Part shown: positions 24,101 to 34,558 of the stretch, in pieces
Numbering within the stretch: position 1 is the stretch's first letter
Layout: each line of letters opens with the position of its first letter
Origin: Daucus carota subsp. sativus
Taxonomy: Eukaryota > Streptophyta > Magnoliopsida > Apiales > Apiaceae
NCBI RefSeq assembly: GCF_001625215.2
Contig: NC_030387.2
Span: 25,742,517 to 25,806,516, forward strand
DNA: 64,000 nt
Direction of reading: 5' to 3'
The notes under the pieces: model-generated
What the model was told of the DNA's origin: nothing
Seen by the model: only the letters and a program-made list of their open reading frames with translations
Database searches by the model: none
Position numbers and translations under genes: made by a program

Positions 24101-25264
24101 ATATCTGATTGCTGGACTACTCTTATGATTTATTTTTCTACTGTTTTTTTCTTCAAGGGTCTAGTTGTTCCAGTTATCCGCAATGCTGAAAGAATGAACT
24201 TTGCTGATATAGAGAAAGAGATTAACACTTTAGCTAAAAAGGCTACCGATGGTTCCATATCTATTGATGAGATGGCTGGAGGTTCATTTACAATATCTAA
24301 TGGTGGTGTATATGGAAGTCTCTTGAGTACGCCAATTATTAATCCTCCACAGGTATTATGTTGCATAAACAGATAATTTTAGCCATATTTAGTAGACAAA
24401 TTGAAATACTATAGCACATAACCACCAAAGAATGTGTTGCTTCTGAGCAGTTATTTGTTTGCGCTTTCACTAGCTGGGTCTGTGCCTATTTATGGTTAGA
24501 CCCTTGCATATCAAACCATTGGTCCACCAGAAAGTAGTACTTTAGAACATAGGAAGTAATCTTGTTAGGATCTCTGGTAAATTCTTTAACAAACATTCAG
24601 ATGAAAATTGTAAAGAAAACTTTGGAACTAATCAATCAATTAGACACCAGGGTGTTTGCTCAAACCTCTAATTTAGATAACGATCAGATTTGAAACTGTA
24701 TTTGCGGGAAAACTGGGGAGAAGTGTTGAAAAATTAAGATATGAATTCCTCTTTTGAAGCTTACCTAGATGTTACATATGCTCGTACCATCAAATGAAAA
24801 AAAAAACATAGTATGAAACAATGGTATTAACCTAACAAAGATCCTTGCACTTTTTTTTATGAAGCAACTCTCATGGATGTCAATCACTTTCATTTTATTA
24901 ACATGCACATCCAGGGAAGGACTCCTTACTAACATACTACATTACTACTAACATACTACCATACAGATGTTGCAATATTTCTTGTTATTTTCTACAGAAG
25001 CAAGCAATGTCCGCACCAATTTATGTGGACATCAAAAATGCTTTTGTAATAATTTTTCCATTTTCTTTGCAGTCTGCTATTCTGGGAATGCATTCTATTG
25101 TAAATCATCCAATGGTTGTCGGAGGACAAATTGTTTCACGGCCAATGATGTACATTGCCCTTACTTATGACCACAGGCTGATTGATGGAAGAGAGGCTGT
25201 ATTCTTCTTGAGGCGCATCAAAGATGTTATTGAAGACCCCAGGAGGCTCCTGCTCGACATATGA
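18192..25264 (+). CDS. Dihydrolipoyl succinyltransferase (2-oxoglutarate dehydrogenase E2), copy 2
   Basis: Second intact mitochondrial E2 gene with the exon plan of copy 1: 18192-18248, 18332-18379, 19370-19421, 19516-19543, 19732-19802, 19903-19977, 20169-20224, 20317-20361, 20451-20729, 20891-20985, 21570-21660, 21757-21867, 24158-24352 and 25073-25264, totalling 465 codons. Lipoyl lysine motif (VETDKV) and catalytic [13 protein letters not shown] are intact; most changes lie in the presequence and linker. Exon 3 differs: the acceptor used by copy 1 (GTGCAG) has become GTACAA, and the next AG, 6 bases on, restores the frame with two codons fewer. Introns are longer, notably intron 12 at 2.3 kb and intron 2, which carries about 0.5 kb of extra DNA. 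Exon lengths from exon 4 onward are identical, so it is likely functional. Confidence 0.95.
18715..19260. other. Copy-2-specific insertion in intron 2
   Basis: Compared with intron 2 of copy 1 (near 11130-11160), copy 2 has about 0.5 kb of additional sequence between the shared AACAAAAGA and ACATTATAGGTTTCC stretches. I see no clear terminal repeats, so it may be an old degraded insertion or sequence lost from copy 1. Confidence 0.6.
22110..23405. repeat. Diverged internal duplication in intron 12 of E2 copy 2
   Basis: About 1.3 kb is present here and missing from intron 12 of copy 1. The stretch 22865-23160 resembles 23455-23750 (shared CAATGAA-ATAAGATC, GAAACAGAATATACAA, CTAGAAGTTTG). So either copy 2 duplicated the segment or copy 1 lost one repeat by recombination. 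The 107-codon open frame at 22138-22461 lies inside and has no recognisable protein features. Confidence 0.6.
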
Positions 25265-25550
25265 AAGCCGCAAAGGCTGACAACTCTGTACTAGACCCTA
25301 GTTCCTTGAGGGTATACAACATTATGATATAGTCTAAATTTCTGTTGCAGACCTTATCATTGTTTTCGCGGCAACTATTTCTGAGTTTGAAAGTGAGAGT
25401 TTGTTATAAAGCCCAACTTATTCTTATTGTGTAAAACTTCAGGGTTCTGCACCCAGTCCTGAGGTAGGACTTGAGAGAAAAACACGCAACATGCTATTTG
25501 TGATCAGTTTGGTTTATTTTGTCGGTTAAAGAGAAAAAATCTTTGTGTTT

Positions 25551-25801
25551 TTCTGGGTATAGGAGCTTTTCTTCTAGTATTCAAGGCTCTTTATTTTGGT
25601 GGTGTCTATGATACCTGGGCTCCGGGAGGGGGAGATGTAAGAAAAATTACCAACTTGACCCTTAACCCAAGTATTATATTTGGTTATTTACTAAAATCCC
25701 CTTTTGGAGGGGAAGCGTGGATTGTTAGTGTAGACGATTTGGAAGATATAATCGGAGGACATGTATGGTTAGGTTCCATTTGTATATTTGGTGGAATCTG
25801 G
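25551..25801 (+). mobile_element. Plastid psbC fragment in nuclear DNA (NUPT)
   Basis: The frame reads [20 protein letters not shown], then [20 protein letters not shown] and [20 protein letters not shown], which is CP43 (photosystem II psbC) almost unchanged. Only about 250 bases are present, so it is a plastid DNA insert, not a gene. It sits in the 3' flank of E2 copy 2 and is absent from copy 1. TCTTTGTGTTTT occurs on both sides (about 25540 and 25806) but once in copy 1, so the host sequence was duplicated at insertion. The good match suggests a fairly recent transfer. Confidence 0.9.
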
Positions 25802-26169
25802 ATAGTCTTTGTGTTTTCAAGCTTCTTTCTTATAGTTTTGTATTGGCAGTGCCGCAGTGCTTATAAATCATTTATATTTTGAAGTATACCAAGGCCTGGA
25901 TCTTTCATGTTCAACGTATATGGTTCATTTGTGGAATAAGCCCCGAACAAAGTAATCTGGCTTTCAAATTTTTTTAAAAAAAATAAATCAAATACATAGC
26001 TTGTTTATAGCATCTTCAAAAGCATCCCACGGACATAGGGATGAGTATTCTCCCCGCATGTTCAGGTCGGGGAATCGGTGATATATTCGGGTACTGGACG
26101 GGAATCGGGGAAGCGTCCAATGAGATGTTGACGAGCACTTGAAGCATCCACACATAGATACGGTTAAAA

Positions 26170-26345
26170 TCAATACAATACTGATGCAGCTTCGTTTGAA
26201 AACTCCGGGAACTATAGTTTTTCTATGCTAGTTCGGGATCATGAAGGCAATATGCTGCAAACAAAGTAGTATAGCTCCAGAGTTGGCAGAAGCGATTGGA
26301 TTCGAGAAGCTCTCAGTTGGATAAAGTCTAAAGAGCAATTAGGTG
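26170..26345 (+). pseudogene. Relic of a retroelement RNase H-like domain
   Basis: Across shifting frames one reads DAASFENSGNYSFSMLVRDH, then APELAEAIG and IREALSWIKSK, interrupted by a TAG and a frameshift. This resembles the plant RVT_3 RNase H domain found in LINE-type elements (FGMVVRDH-G, PELAEA--IREAL-W). It is clearly dead. Confidence 0.5.
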
Positions 26346-27014
26346 CTCGTCAACTTAATTTAAATCAGGTGCTCGTCAACTTATCTTTCCTATCTAGGCA
26401 GAGTATTATTTTTCAAGATTAGTCATACTCGTTAATATTATCAGTGGTCCAAAATTTATGTAAGAATGTAACATATCAAAATTAATTTCAATTGAATATT
26501 CCTATCAAAATTTGTAATGGAGATACCTTCATAAAAACCTTTAAACTCTAAACAAGTTGCAGTTGAGGTGCCATCCACATAACTATATGAAGACTTGAGA
26601 TCATTTTCAAAGATTTCATATACTTACAAGTGATAATGATGATGTATTCCCTTACATGAAATTAATTCCCTCGCTTTAGGATTGGGCAACTGCTGGAATT
26701 CTTCCCCAAAACTAATAAATGGCATTGGACAGAAAAAGGATTTCATTTTTCGCTGCCTTGATGAATCCTTTTATAAATACAATTTAAGTATGCAGTCGAA
26801 ATTTGAGATTGTACACAGTTGCAAACCAACTTAATTCACCATCAGTACACATTAGTTGTGCAAGAAAAATATTCACAGAAGAAATTCGCCCAAATAGCAG
26901 ATAACAAGATATTTAGAGGCAGGCATTTTCCAAATCAGTTCCGTGTTCTGCACAAACGACAAAAGCGGTAACGAAAAGTTGATAGCTGCTATTATGTTTT
27001 TCTGCCTAATCAAT
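26346..27014. other. Spacer 3' of the TDP2-like gene
   Basis: AT-rich, no supported gene; the part next to 27014 is probably 3' UTR of the minus-strand gene. Confidence 0.5.
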
Positions 27015-29717
27015 CTAAGAGGGACAGATTGTTAAAAGCAAGCCGTAATGATCACTAGGCAAAACAGGAAGCATCATTTTCTTGACCTCATTTTTGACTC
27101 TCTTCTCTTTGCAATATGATAAGCCTGGTATTGCTTCCATCCCAATCATTTCAATCCCATCTAACTTAAAATCTTGCAGAGAACACAGAAAGCGGTCCAA
27201 TCGCTTCTGAAGTGTCCGATTACCAGATAACATCTTGTTAGTCTTGGTATCATACGTACATCCTATCTCTCCAGGTCTTAGCTCTGTCCAAGCATCAAGC
27301 CAGCCATCAGGCAGAGGAACTTGTCCATCCAGTTTGTCATCCCAATTCATGTCCCCGCAAAATATTATGTTCTTATGTTGTTTAAGTGAGTTGATAGCTT
27401 CTTTTGCCTGATCTACGCGTTCTTTGCTATACATCTGATCCCATTTAGGAGGTCCTGGACATGGACTTTCAAGGTGACTTGTGGCAATGACTAATGGCAT
27501 ATCTTCCCTGGATACAACTTCAGCAACACAAAGTTCTCTTCCCATAATTGAATTACGGAAAGGTTTGCAGCTAAACAGATTTACTGGCATTTTGCTTAGC
27601 TGAAAAAATTTAATAAAAATATTGCAGAGATTAATATGGAATTAATAGAAAACAAAGAGAGAAAGATTGAACCAAACAAAGGCAATCATCTATAGTGCAC
27701 AAGGTTGCCTTAAGTTCAAATAAGACAAAGGATAGAACACATAACATATGGAATTTTCTTCACATCTAGTAAGAAGATAAAGAAGACGGCAAGGGCTCAA
27801 TATCTAGATGCTTAAAATGAAACAATGACCAAAGGTTCACTTGAAATTCAAGCACAAATTAGCTTTCATTTTAATAACAATATAAGAGCATGAAACATGT
27901 CAAAAGCTGGCTTCCAAAATTACTTCACAAAGCTGTACCTGAAAATGCAACAAATACGACGACTAAAAATGGGAGCTCCTAGAAAAGACTAACCTGCATA
28001 CAAAAGTATGCTCTCGTGAATGCCATTTCATTAGAAACTGAGCATTTATACAACTTCCACCAGCTTGATTGCTGGAGAATGTCATATATGTTAGGGGTGA
28101 CTTCCTGCAAATGAAGCTGCAGTTAGTATCATACAATAATAGAGGCTGAAATGGATACAAGGAATCAAATCCATGAGATCTGGGGAGAAGGGGGAATAAG
28201 GGACCTGCAAACATATAATATCGGGTGAATGCATTTCGATTAGGTTTCCCAGAGCCCTCATCCTCTCACGCATCTCTAAATCCTCTCTAAACCACACATT
28301 ATAAGACAAAATCTTCAATGTCTTTAGAACTTTTTCCGTGCAAGGGTTATCTGGAACACAAAAAAAACGATGTAAGACTTCCTACGAAATTAACGAGCTG
28401 AATACAAAATGTAACAATTTTGAAGCTAACACCTTATTTAATAATAAAAGTGACTGTGCAGTGTGCACACTTGAGTTTCTGAAAGGACAAAAAAGTAGGC
28501 TAAGCTGAGACACTTGGAACTATAAGGCTAAGCTGAGACACTTGAGTGTGCAGTGTGCACGCTTGAGTTTCTGAAAGTGACTTCTCCTATGAACCATTAT
28601 ATATTAACCAGTAACTACATCAATGAACTTGTTATTGCTAAAGAAAGCTTATACCTTTATATAGAGTAGATTACCACCAGTAAGTTGTATGACTGACGAT
28701 TAAGAGAGTACAAAACACCAAATGCAAAATATGTGCAATAAGAAGATAACTTCAGCCTTTACGAGGACTTCCAATAGTCCTCTATAAATTTGTAGCTCTT
28801 GGAGAAGTGTTCAAATTCCAAAGACACTCAGGCAGTGTGCTCTTGGAGAAATTTGTATGGTCACCGTGTTTGTCCGACAAAACTAACTACTAGTACTAAC
28901 AGTTAAGAAATAAATAAACAAAATTATATCCAATATTAAATATAAAAAGTGCAACACCTCTGTCAAAATAAAATAAAATAAATACAAAAAGTGTATACTT
29001 CATTCTTTACATACTTAACATTGACACTAGCAAACAAGCCATTGACACTAGCAAACAAGCCAGAACCACTAGAATCACCCAAAATCCCAAACCCATCTAC
29101 TTCCAAGTTAAAAATCATACATTGTCACAACTATAAACGCTAACACAATAATTTAACAAAAAACAAAGAATTCAGAAACAGGAAATTAAAAAAATCAAGA
29201 ACCGAAAAATACCCAAAACATCAACTTCATTCTTTGCAGACTTAACATCGACACTAGCAAACAATCCAGAACCACCAGAATCACCCAAACCCATCTCCCC
29301 AACTCGCCCAATTTTGCGCTTACACCGCTGCAAAGGCAAGAACACAGTCCCTACACTAGGATCAATCTCATCATCGGCCTCAGTTCCAAGATCACTCAAC
29401 AAAGAAGCCGAGGCCCTGGTCCCACAAATCTCACAGTTATTGTTCCTGTAAGAGTTGTGAAAAGTGCAAGACTTGCAGGACCAAGTGGGCTTTGGTGAAA
29501 CATGGGGTTGGGCTTGTGGGGTGAGGCAGATTTGGCAAGTGGTTTGTTGAGAATTGGGGTTGGTGAAAGTGCATTTTGGGCAAGTCCAAGGAGTTGATGA
29601 TGAAGATGAAGACATGGGTTTGATTTTGGGGTGGAAAGTGATGGGGTTTTGTGGGAAAAAGTGGAGGGTTCTTGAGAGTGTATGTATAGGTGTGTGTACA
29701 GGAGGGATGAGGGACAT
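27015..29717 (-). CDS. TDP2-like 5'-tyrosyl-DNA phosphodiesterase with RanBP2 zinc fingers
   Basis: Endonuclease/exonuclease/phosphatase-fold enzyme of the TDP2 type, expected to remove topoisomerase II adducts from DNA 5' ends. Exons, in transcription order: 29717 or 29615 to 29213, 28350-28205, 28104-27994 and 27599-27015. The second Met (29615) opens MSSSSSSTPWTCPKC and gives 414 aa; the upstream Met adds 34 residues and could supply a targeting leader. Two zinc fingers (WTCPKCTF...CQICL and WSCKSCTF...CEICG) precede the catalytic domain. Catalytic motifs are all present: LSYNVWF, LQEVTP, TSHLESP, GDMNWDD and SDHYGL. Plant homologues (Arabidopsis At1g11800 type) share this layout. All junctions keep phase and no stop interrupts it. 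Confidence 0.9.
28440..28575. repeat. Short direct duplication in intron 1 of the TDP2-like gene
   Basis: GTGCAGTGTGCAC followed by CTTGAGTTTCTGAAAG occurs twice (about 28456 and 28547), and GGCTAAGCTGAGACACTTG occurs twice between them. A local slippage-type or nested duplication. Confidence 0.8.
28985..29105 (-). pseudogene. Decayed duplicate of the 3' end of TDP2-like exon 1
   Basis: On the minus strand this intron sequence reads GDSSGSGLFASVNGLFASVN and then VKYVKNEV. The real exon end (29290-29213) reads GDSGGSGLFASVDVKSAKNE. The exon tail was thus copied into intron 1 and a further 21-base piece repeated inside the copy. The frame runs on without a clear donor, so it is most likely skipped. 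Confidence 0.8.
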
Positions 29718-29779
29718 TTTGAGTTTTGTAAACCTAGGTTTACCGCGTTTGGGTGACGAGAAAAAACTAACAAATCAAG

Positions 29780-30736
29780 GGAGGTAATTAGGTAAACTTT
29801 TTTCCAAAATTATTATTCTTGAAATTTTATTTTTATAAATAACAGTATGCAATTAAAATTTTGAGCAATGGGTTTCTAATAAATACTCTAGAAAGTTTTT
29901 TTTGTTAAGAGAAAGTTGTAAAAATATAATTTTTAAATAAAAACTACAAAAATATCACTTTTTAAAAATATAATTTTTAAATAATTGTATCTAGTTACAT
30001 AATAGGTTATTTCGTGATTGTGATTCGTTTATAACTAGATTTATAAGATTTTGTATTGAGAATTGTGTTTTATATTTATTGTATCTTTAGTTTTAATTAT
30101 TGTGTTACTTTCGAGGAATTGTTATAGTTGATGACTTTTTTATCGTATATTGTGATATTGTTTTTGTCGTTAATTAACGATTGTGTCATTTTAGATGATT
30201 TTGTTTCAGCGTATGCCATCATCTTTCGTTTTTACCTTTTTTTTTCTCTCCCTCTTTATTTTCTTCTTTTTCGCGGATTTTTGTCTTTTATCTAGGTATT
30301 CTTTTCCGTCATTAAAGTTTTATTGGCTAAATTTCCAGAGCCATATTTGCACGACCTTAAGTTAGCCGAGAGATTCTTTTAAATGAAAATTATTATTTCT
30401 TCTTAGTTTCGCGGATTTTGCTTTTCTTTCGAGCGTTTTTTACTAGCATCAAAATTTTTATCTAACTTATTGTGGGATTTTCGACATGTCTTCTGTTTAG
30501 ATGAAAGTTTTCATGTATGAAAGAAGCTCTCCCGATATTGTATTTCGGTACAATTCACTGACGTGAAAGTCTAATGACAAAAAAAAAAAATTACATAATT
30601 TATAAGTTGCAAATGATAGCAAATATCAAAAGATGAATATCCTTGCAGCTTCAGTTTGGACCGTTAAAAATCGTAACAAATAATCGTAGCAAATACAAAT
30701 ATGATTCACTTCTTTGAATAAATTCCCTAAATATTA
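29780..30736. other. AT-rich intergenic DNA
   Basis: No gene, RNA or well-formed repeat recognised. It contains short poly-T and poly-A tracts only. Confidence 0.5.
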
Positions 30737-30993
30737 CTCTTTCTGTCCCTTTTTAGTTGTTACATTTTGTTTTATCGGTCAAATTGACTAATTTTTGACC
30801 AAAAATTATAAGTCACTCTTTGATTATTTTGACAAACAGAAAATTACATCTTAAAGTAGATTAGAAATTATTTCCGGTGATATAGTTTTTTTTATTTTAT
30901 CAATTGATAAAAATATTAATAAATTTCAGTCAAACTTTAGTCAATTTAATCGGCACAAAATCATATGTGACAACTAAACAGAGACGGAGGAAG
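30737..30993. mobile_element. Stowaway MITE
   Basis: Ends CTCTTTCTGTCCCTTTTTAG and, in complement, CTTCCTCCGTCTCTGTTTAG, flanked by TA (30735-30736, 30994-30995). Internal paired GTCAAATTGACTAA-type arms. No coding content. Confidence 0.85.
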
Positions 30994-31104
30994 TATATTA
31001 ATTATTTATTTTCAGTTCAGATAATTTGGAATAATCAAAACCTAGCGATCTGGATACAAAATTACTCCAACAATTTATATAAAAAATGTAATAAAATCGA
31101 TTTT

Positions 31105-31277
31105 TAGTGTGTACCGACGGACACACGCTAACAACTACTTTTTGTTCAGGGGAAGGGTTTTTATTGACCAAAACCTCATTAATAATCATAACGCCTGCAT
31201 ATGCACAAAAAATATGACAGTAAAAATCTTTCGCCTCAACAAAAAAGGGTTGTTAGTGCGTGGACACGGACACACTA
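31105..31277. mobile_element. Small MITE with long inverted arms
   Basis: The left arm TAGTGTGTACCGACGGACAC and the complement of the right arm (TAGTGTGTCCGTGTCCACGC) pair, and pairing continues through GCTAACAAC/GTTGTTAG and a T-rich stretch. Total about 173 bp. I could not settle the target duplication, so the superfamily is open. Confidence 0.65.
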
Positions 31278-31659
31278 GAAAACCCGTCAGTAATAAATAT
31301 ACACAGAATGTACCAAACAATAAAAAGTCAACAGTGTTTTGGATCATTGACCGAATAGTGGAGACTTGAGAGTACTTTAGCTTTAGCCTTTTGAAGTCAT
31401 TTTTTGTCCCTTTTCAGCTCGACTACCTTACTCTGCATCTGCCTGTCTCACTCACCGGCGTTTCTGCTCAGGTAACTCACTCTTTCTTTGTCTTTTCGGT
31501 TATTTAATTACTATTTTCTACCTCATCCTTGTTTCGATTCTTGCTTTATTTCAACGATCACTCAAGTCTGCATGTTATATATCTTCATGTATAATATTCA
31601 TGTAAATATGACTATGTGTGCGTATAATATATTTATAGAGTATCTGTTCTAAGAAATTC

Positions 31660-31745
31660 TCGGATGAGCCAGGAGAATGAGTCAGGGTCGAACCCAAGAC
31701 ATGAGACGACAGAGGATAAACTCTTAACCACTTGAGCTAGCCAAC
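31660..31745 (-). mobile_element. tRNA-derived SINE (candidate)
   Basis: On the minus strand a box A-like TAGCTCAAGTGG (near 31740-31729) is followed at tRNA-like spacing by a box B GGTTCGACCC (near 31696-31687). The sequence does not fold as an intact tRNA with an acceptor stem, so a SINE head is the better reading. Confidence 0.5.
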
Positions 31746-32218
31746 AGTGGCCAGTGCTCATATATTTATAGGTTAGGGTGGCGATTTATGAAGGACAATG
31801 TTGGTGAGAGAACAATTATTCTGAATACAATCAATACTATCAGAAAGAGGAAAATTCATTTAAACAATGCTGTATTGCTGTGAGTTCCATCTTCCATGAT
31901 AATGACTTTTCTTTTCAAAAGAGGAAAACAGTTTTGAAATTGAACATTTTCTTCACCATTCTTTTTTTTTTTTTTATGATAGTGGAATAACTACACGCTC
32001 TTTAAAATATTTTTCCAAAAAATAATTTTCCGACAACTATTTTTCTGAGTTGTTATTTTCCAAAATCAAGTTATTTCTGGCTTACAAACTAGAGGCCAAG
32101 TCTTTAATGTATTACAACTATTACGTGGATCAAACTTCATAACCGGTATACATGAGCTACGTAAATACTACTTTGTTTTGGCAATAAGTGCAGAACAAAT
32201 GTATGTATACTACTATTA

Positions 32219-32330
32219 ATGGCCTCTTGGTCCACTAGTATGCTCTATTTAGGAATATCGAGAGTTCGAATCTTGTCAAAGATAAGACGGGCGTGTGAGT
32301 TTGTGTTTGATTATAATAGATTGGAATTTG
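32219..32330 (+). mobile_element. tRNA-derived SINE (candidate, weak)
   Basis: TGGCCTCTTGGTCCACTAGT resembles a degenerate box A region and GAGTTCGAATCTT a box B, followed by a G/T-rich tail. No target duplication was identified. Confidence 0.35.
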
Positions 32331-33018
32331 ATGTCTGAGGGCCACTCGTTTTCTGCATCTGTCTACCCTCTTTTCTGTGCAGAGTTGACTATTACAAGTT
32401 ATTTTACAGCTCTTATCATCTACTACTTGTTATGCTTGAAACTTGTTTCAGATCTTTATATCTCAAATACTTGAATCTGTTGTGTGAAGTAAACTACACC
32501 TTACAAACCAGGGACTTATCCGAGAGTCAATATAATTAGCCCAACAGGAATGGCTTCGTACCCTTTAACTTCAACTCCTACACAATGGGATGTTTTTCTA
32601 AGTTTCAGAGGGATTGATACACGACATACATTTACTGATCATCTATACACCGCCCTGCATCGCACTGGAATACGAACATTTAGAGATAATCCTGAGTTAT
32701 GTAGCGGAGAAGTAATCTCAGATACATTGCTACAAGTTATTCAAGAATCTAAGACTTACATTGTCGTCTTCTCAAAAAATTATGCTTCTTCGCCTTGGTG
32801 CCTCGACGAGCTTGTAGAAATTTTAAATTGTTACAAAACTATGCAAAGGCTGGTTATTCCTGTGTTTTACAACATCCATCCTTCAGTTGTGGGACATCAA
32901 GGAGTTTTGAAGAAGCTTTTAAAAAGCATCACACTCGTTTCAGTACAGATACATTAGATAAGTGGCGCAATGCACTGACAATGGTTGGGAAGCTTTCGGG
33001 CAAAGTCTGTATGAATAT

Positions 33019-34558
33019 GTAAGTAACATTTCTTTTGTCTCTATTTAATATTTACTGTTCTGGACAGACATGGGTTGAACTCCTTAAATTATAGCCTTAA
33101 AGTTTGTATTCCTTCAAATAAAAAATATTAAGTAATATAAATATGAAACTGTGTTTCTTATACTATTAGCTACTTGAGTCTTTTAAATGACAAGATATGA
33201 AATTGGAATCAACATTAAAGCAGAGGCTGACGGTTTGCGCTAGGGCTTAAAAAAATTCTTATCAGCAAAGGGCTTATCCTACTGGTACCGACTGCATTAG
33301 AGTTAAAACCTTGTGAACAAGGTAGGTGTGTGAGTGTGTTCAAGATATAAATGAAAAAACCCAGTACTTGAGATAATTAAATGTAGCATAAACAAAAGTT
33401 TGCATGTGTGAAGAATTAAGACCAATAAACTTATTTTAATTTAATTTCAAATTATAATATATTTTACAATTACAACATCACTGTCAAGTGTCAACACATG
33501 CAAACTTTTAATAGGAAATAGGGTGAACACTGAACACTGAGTACTTGTTCCATCCTTTGGTTGTTATTTCCAGCCCCTAAGGATGAGGCTTAGGCTGGCG
33601 TTCATTCTGGTGCCTCCCTAGATTTCTAACCAGACTAATGAGTAGCTTGGACTAATGAGGCTCTGGTCATACCAATGTTAATTTACACAAGGGCAAGGAA
33701 ATTTATTTAGGATCAGTTTGATATTGTTATGGCTAACAAAATCTGAGACTAATGTGTTGTGTGAAAAAACATGGTAGAAAAAAATAGACAGGTACTTGAT
33801 TAGTATGGCACTTTTTTAATGTTATTTCAAGTGAGAACCAATTGCAACCAATAATATAATATTAATATAATTTAATGAATTTTATAAAATAGAATTATGC
33901 CTCCATGGAGAAGAACTCTCTGAGTCTCTGACCAGCCCTCGCATGAATATTGTCAATATCAAAATCCACTTTCTAGATACCAACCTAGTCTCATATAATT
34001 GCATATTCTTGAAACAACTTCTTTCATAACTCTATTGCCATATATAAAGTCAACAAGTATTCTTTTGTCACTCTATTACCATATCTTTATCGAACATTAT
34101 TGAACTTCATAAGAAATGTTAACTGCAAATTAATTTTTAGGTGTTTACATCACAATAATATACTTTCCACACAAATAAGATTACGTTTTCCCCATGAAAA
34201 TAATAATAGTATAACTTTTGTTTCTTAATTTTATGCATATCGTGAATACCACTAAATTTACAGTAAAGGCCTATTTATTATATTCAAGTACATTCATTTC
34301 AGCAGAGTTTCTAAATGATCAATCTGTATTTTTTTTTTTTGACAAATATGGCTTATAGCCTTACAAATGAATATATGTTCTAATAAATCAGTCTGTAGAA
34401 TTAGCATGACTACAATATGAAATTTCATATTTACTGTAGAATGTGTGTTTGCATACTGTAATCTGTTACACTATATATAGTAGACAAACATTTTCTTAGT
34501 CTTTTTCAAGCAATCAAAATATCAGGGTCCACTTTTTAATTATAAAATGCAATTGCAG
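33019..34558. other. Large first intron of the TIR-NBS-LRR gene
   Basis: AT-rich intron between the TIR and NB-ARC exons, in the usual place for this family. Donor AATAT/gtaagt and acceptor TTGCAG are both good. I see no gene in it. A C/T-rich stretch near 33570-33670 may be a degraded repeat. Confidence 0.6.

Larger units (their letters stand above)
31278..32549. other. 5' flank of the TIR-NBS-LRR gene
   Basis: No gene frame. It contains two tRNA-derived SINE candidates (listed separately) and a T-rich tract near 31965. The segment 32450-32549 is probably 5' UTR of the downstream gene. Confidence 0.5.

Noticed and set aside
25655..25882. A possible short protein gene after E2 copy 2
   Set aside because: Its sequence is a slice of plastid psbC running into host 3' flank, so it is a plastid DNA insert.
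31660..31745. A possible tRNA gene on the minus strand
   Set aside because: Box A and box B are present but no acceptor or anticodon stem can be formed; a SINE is more likely.
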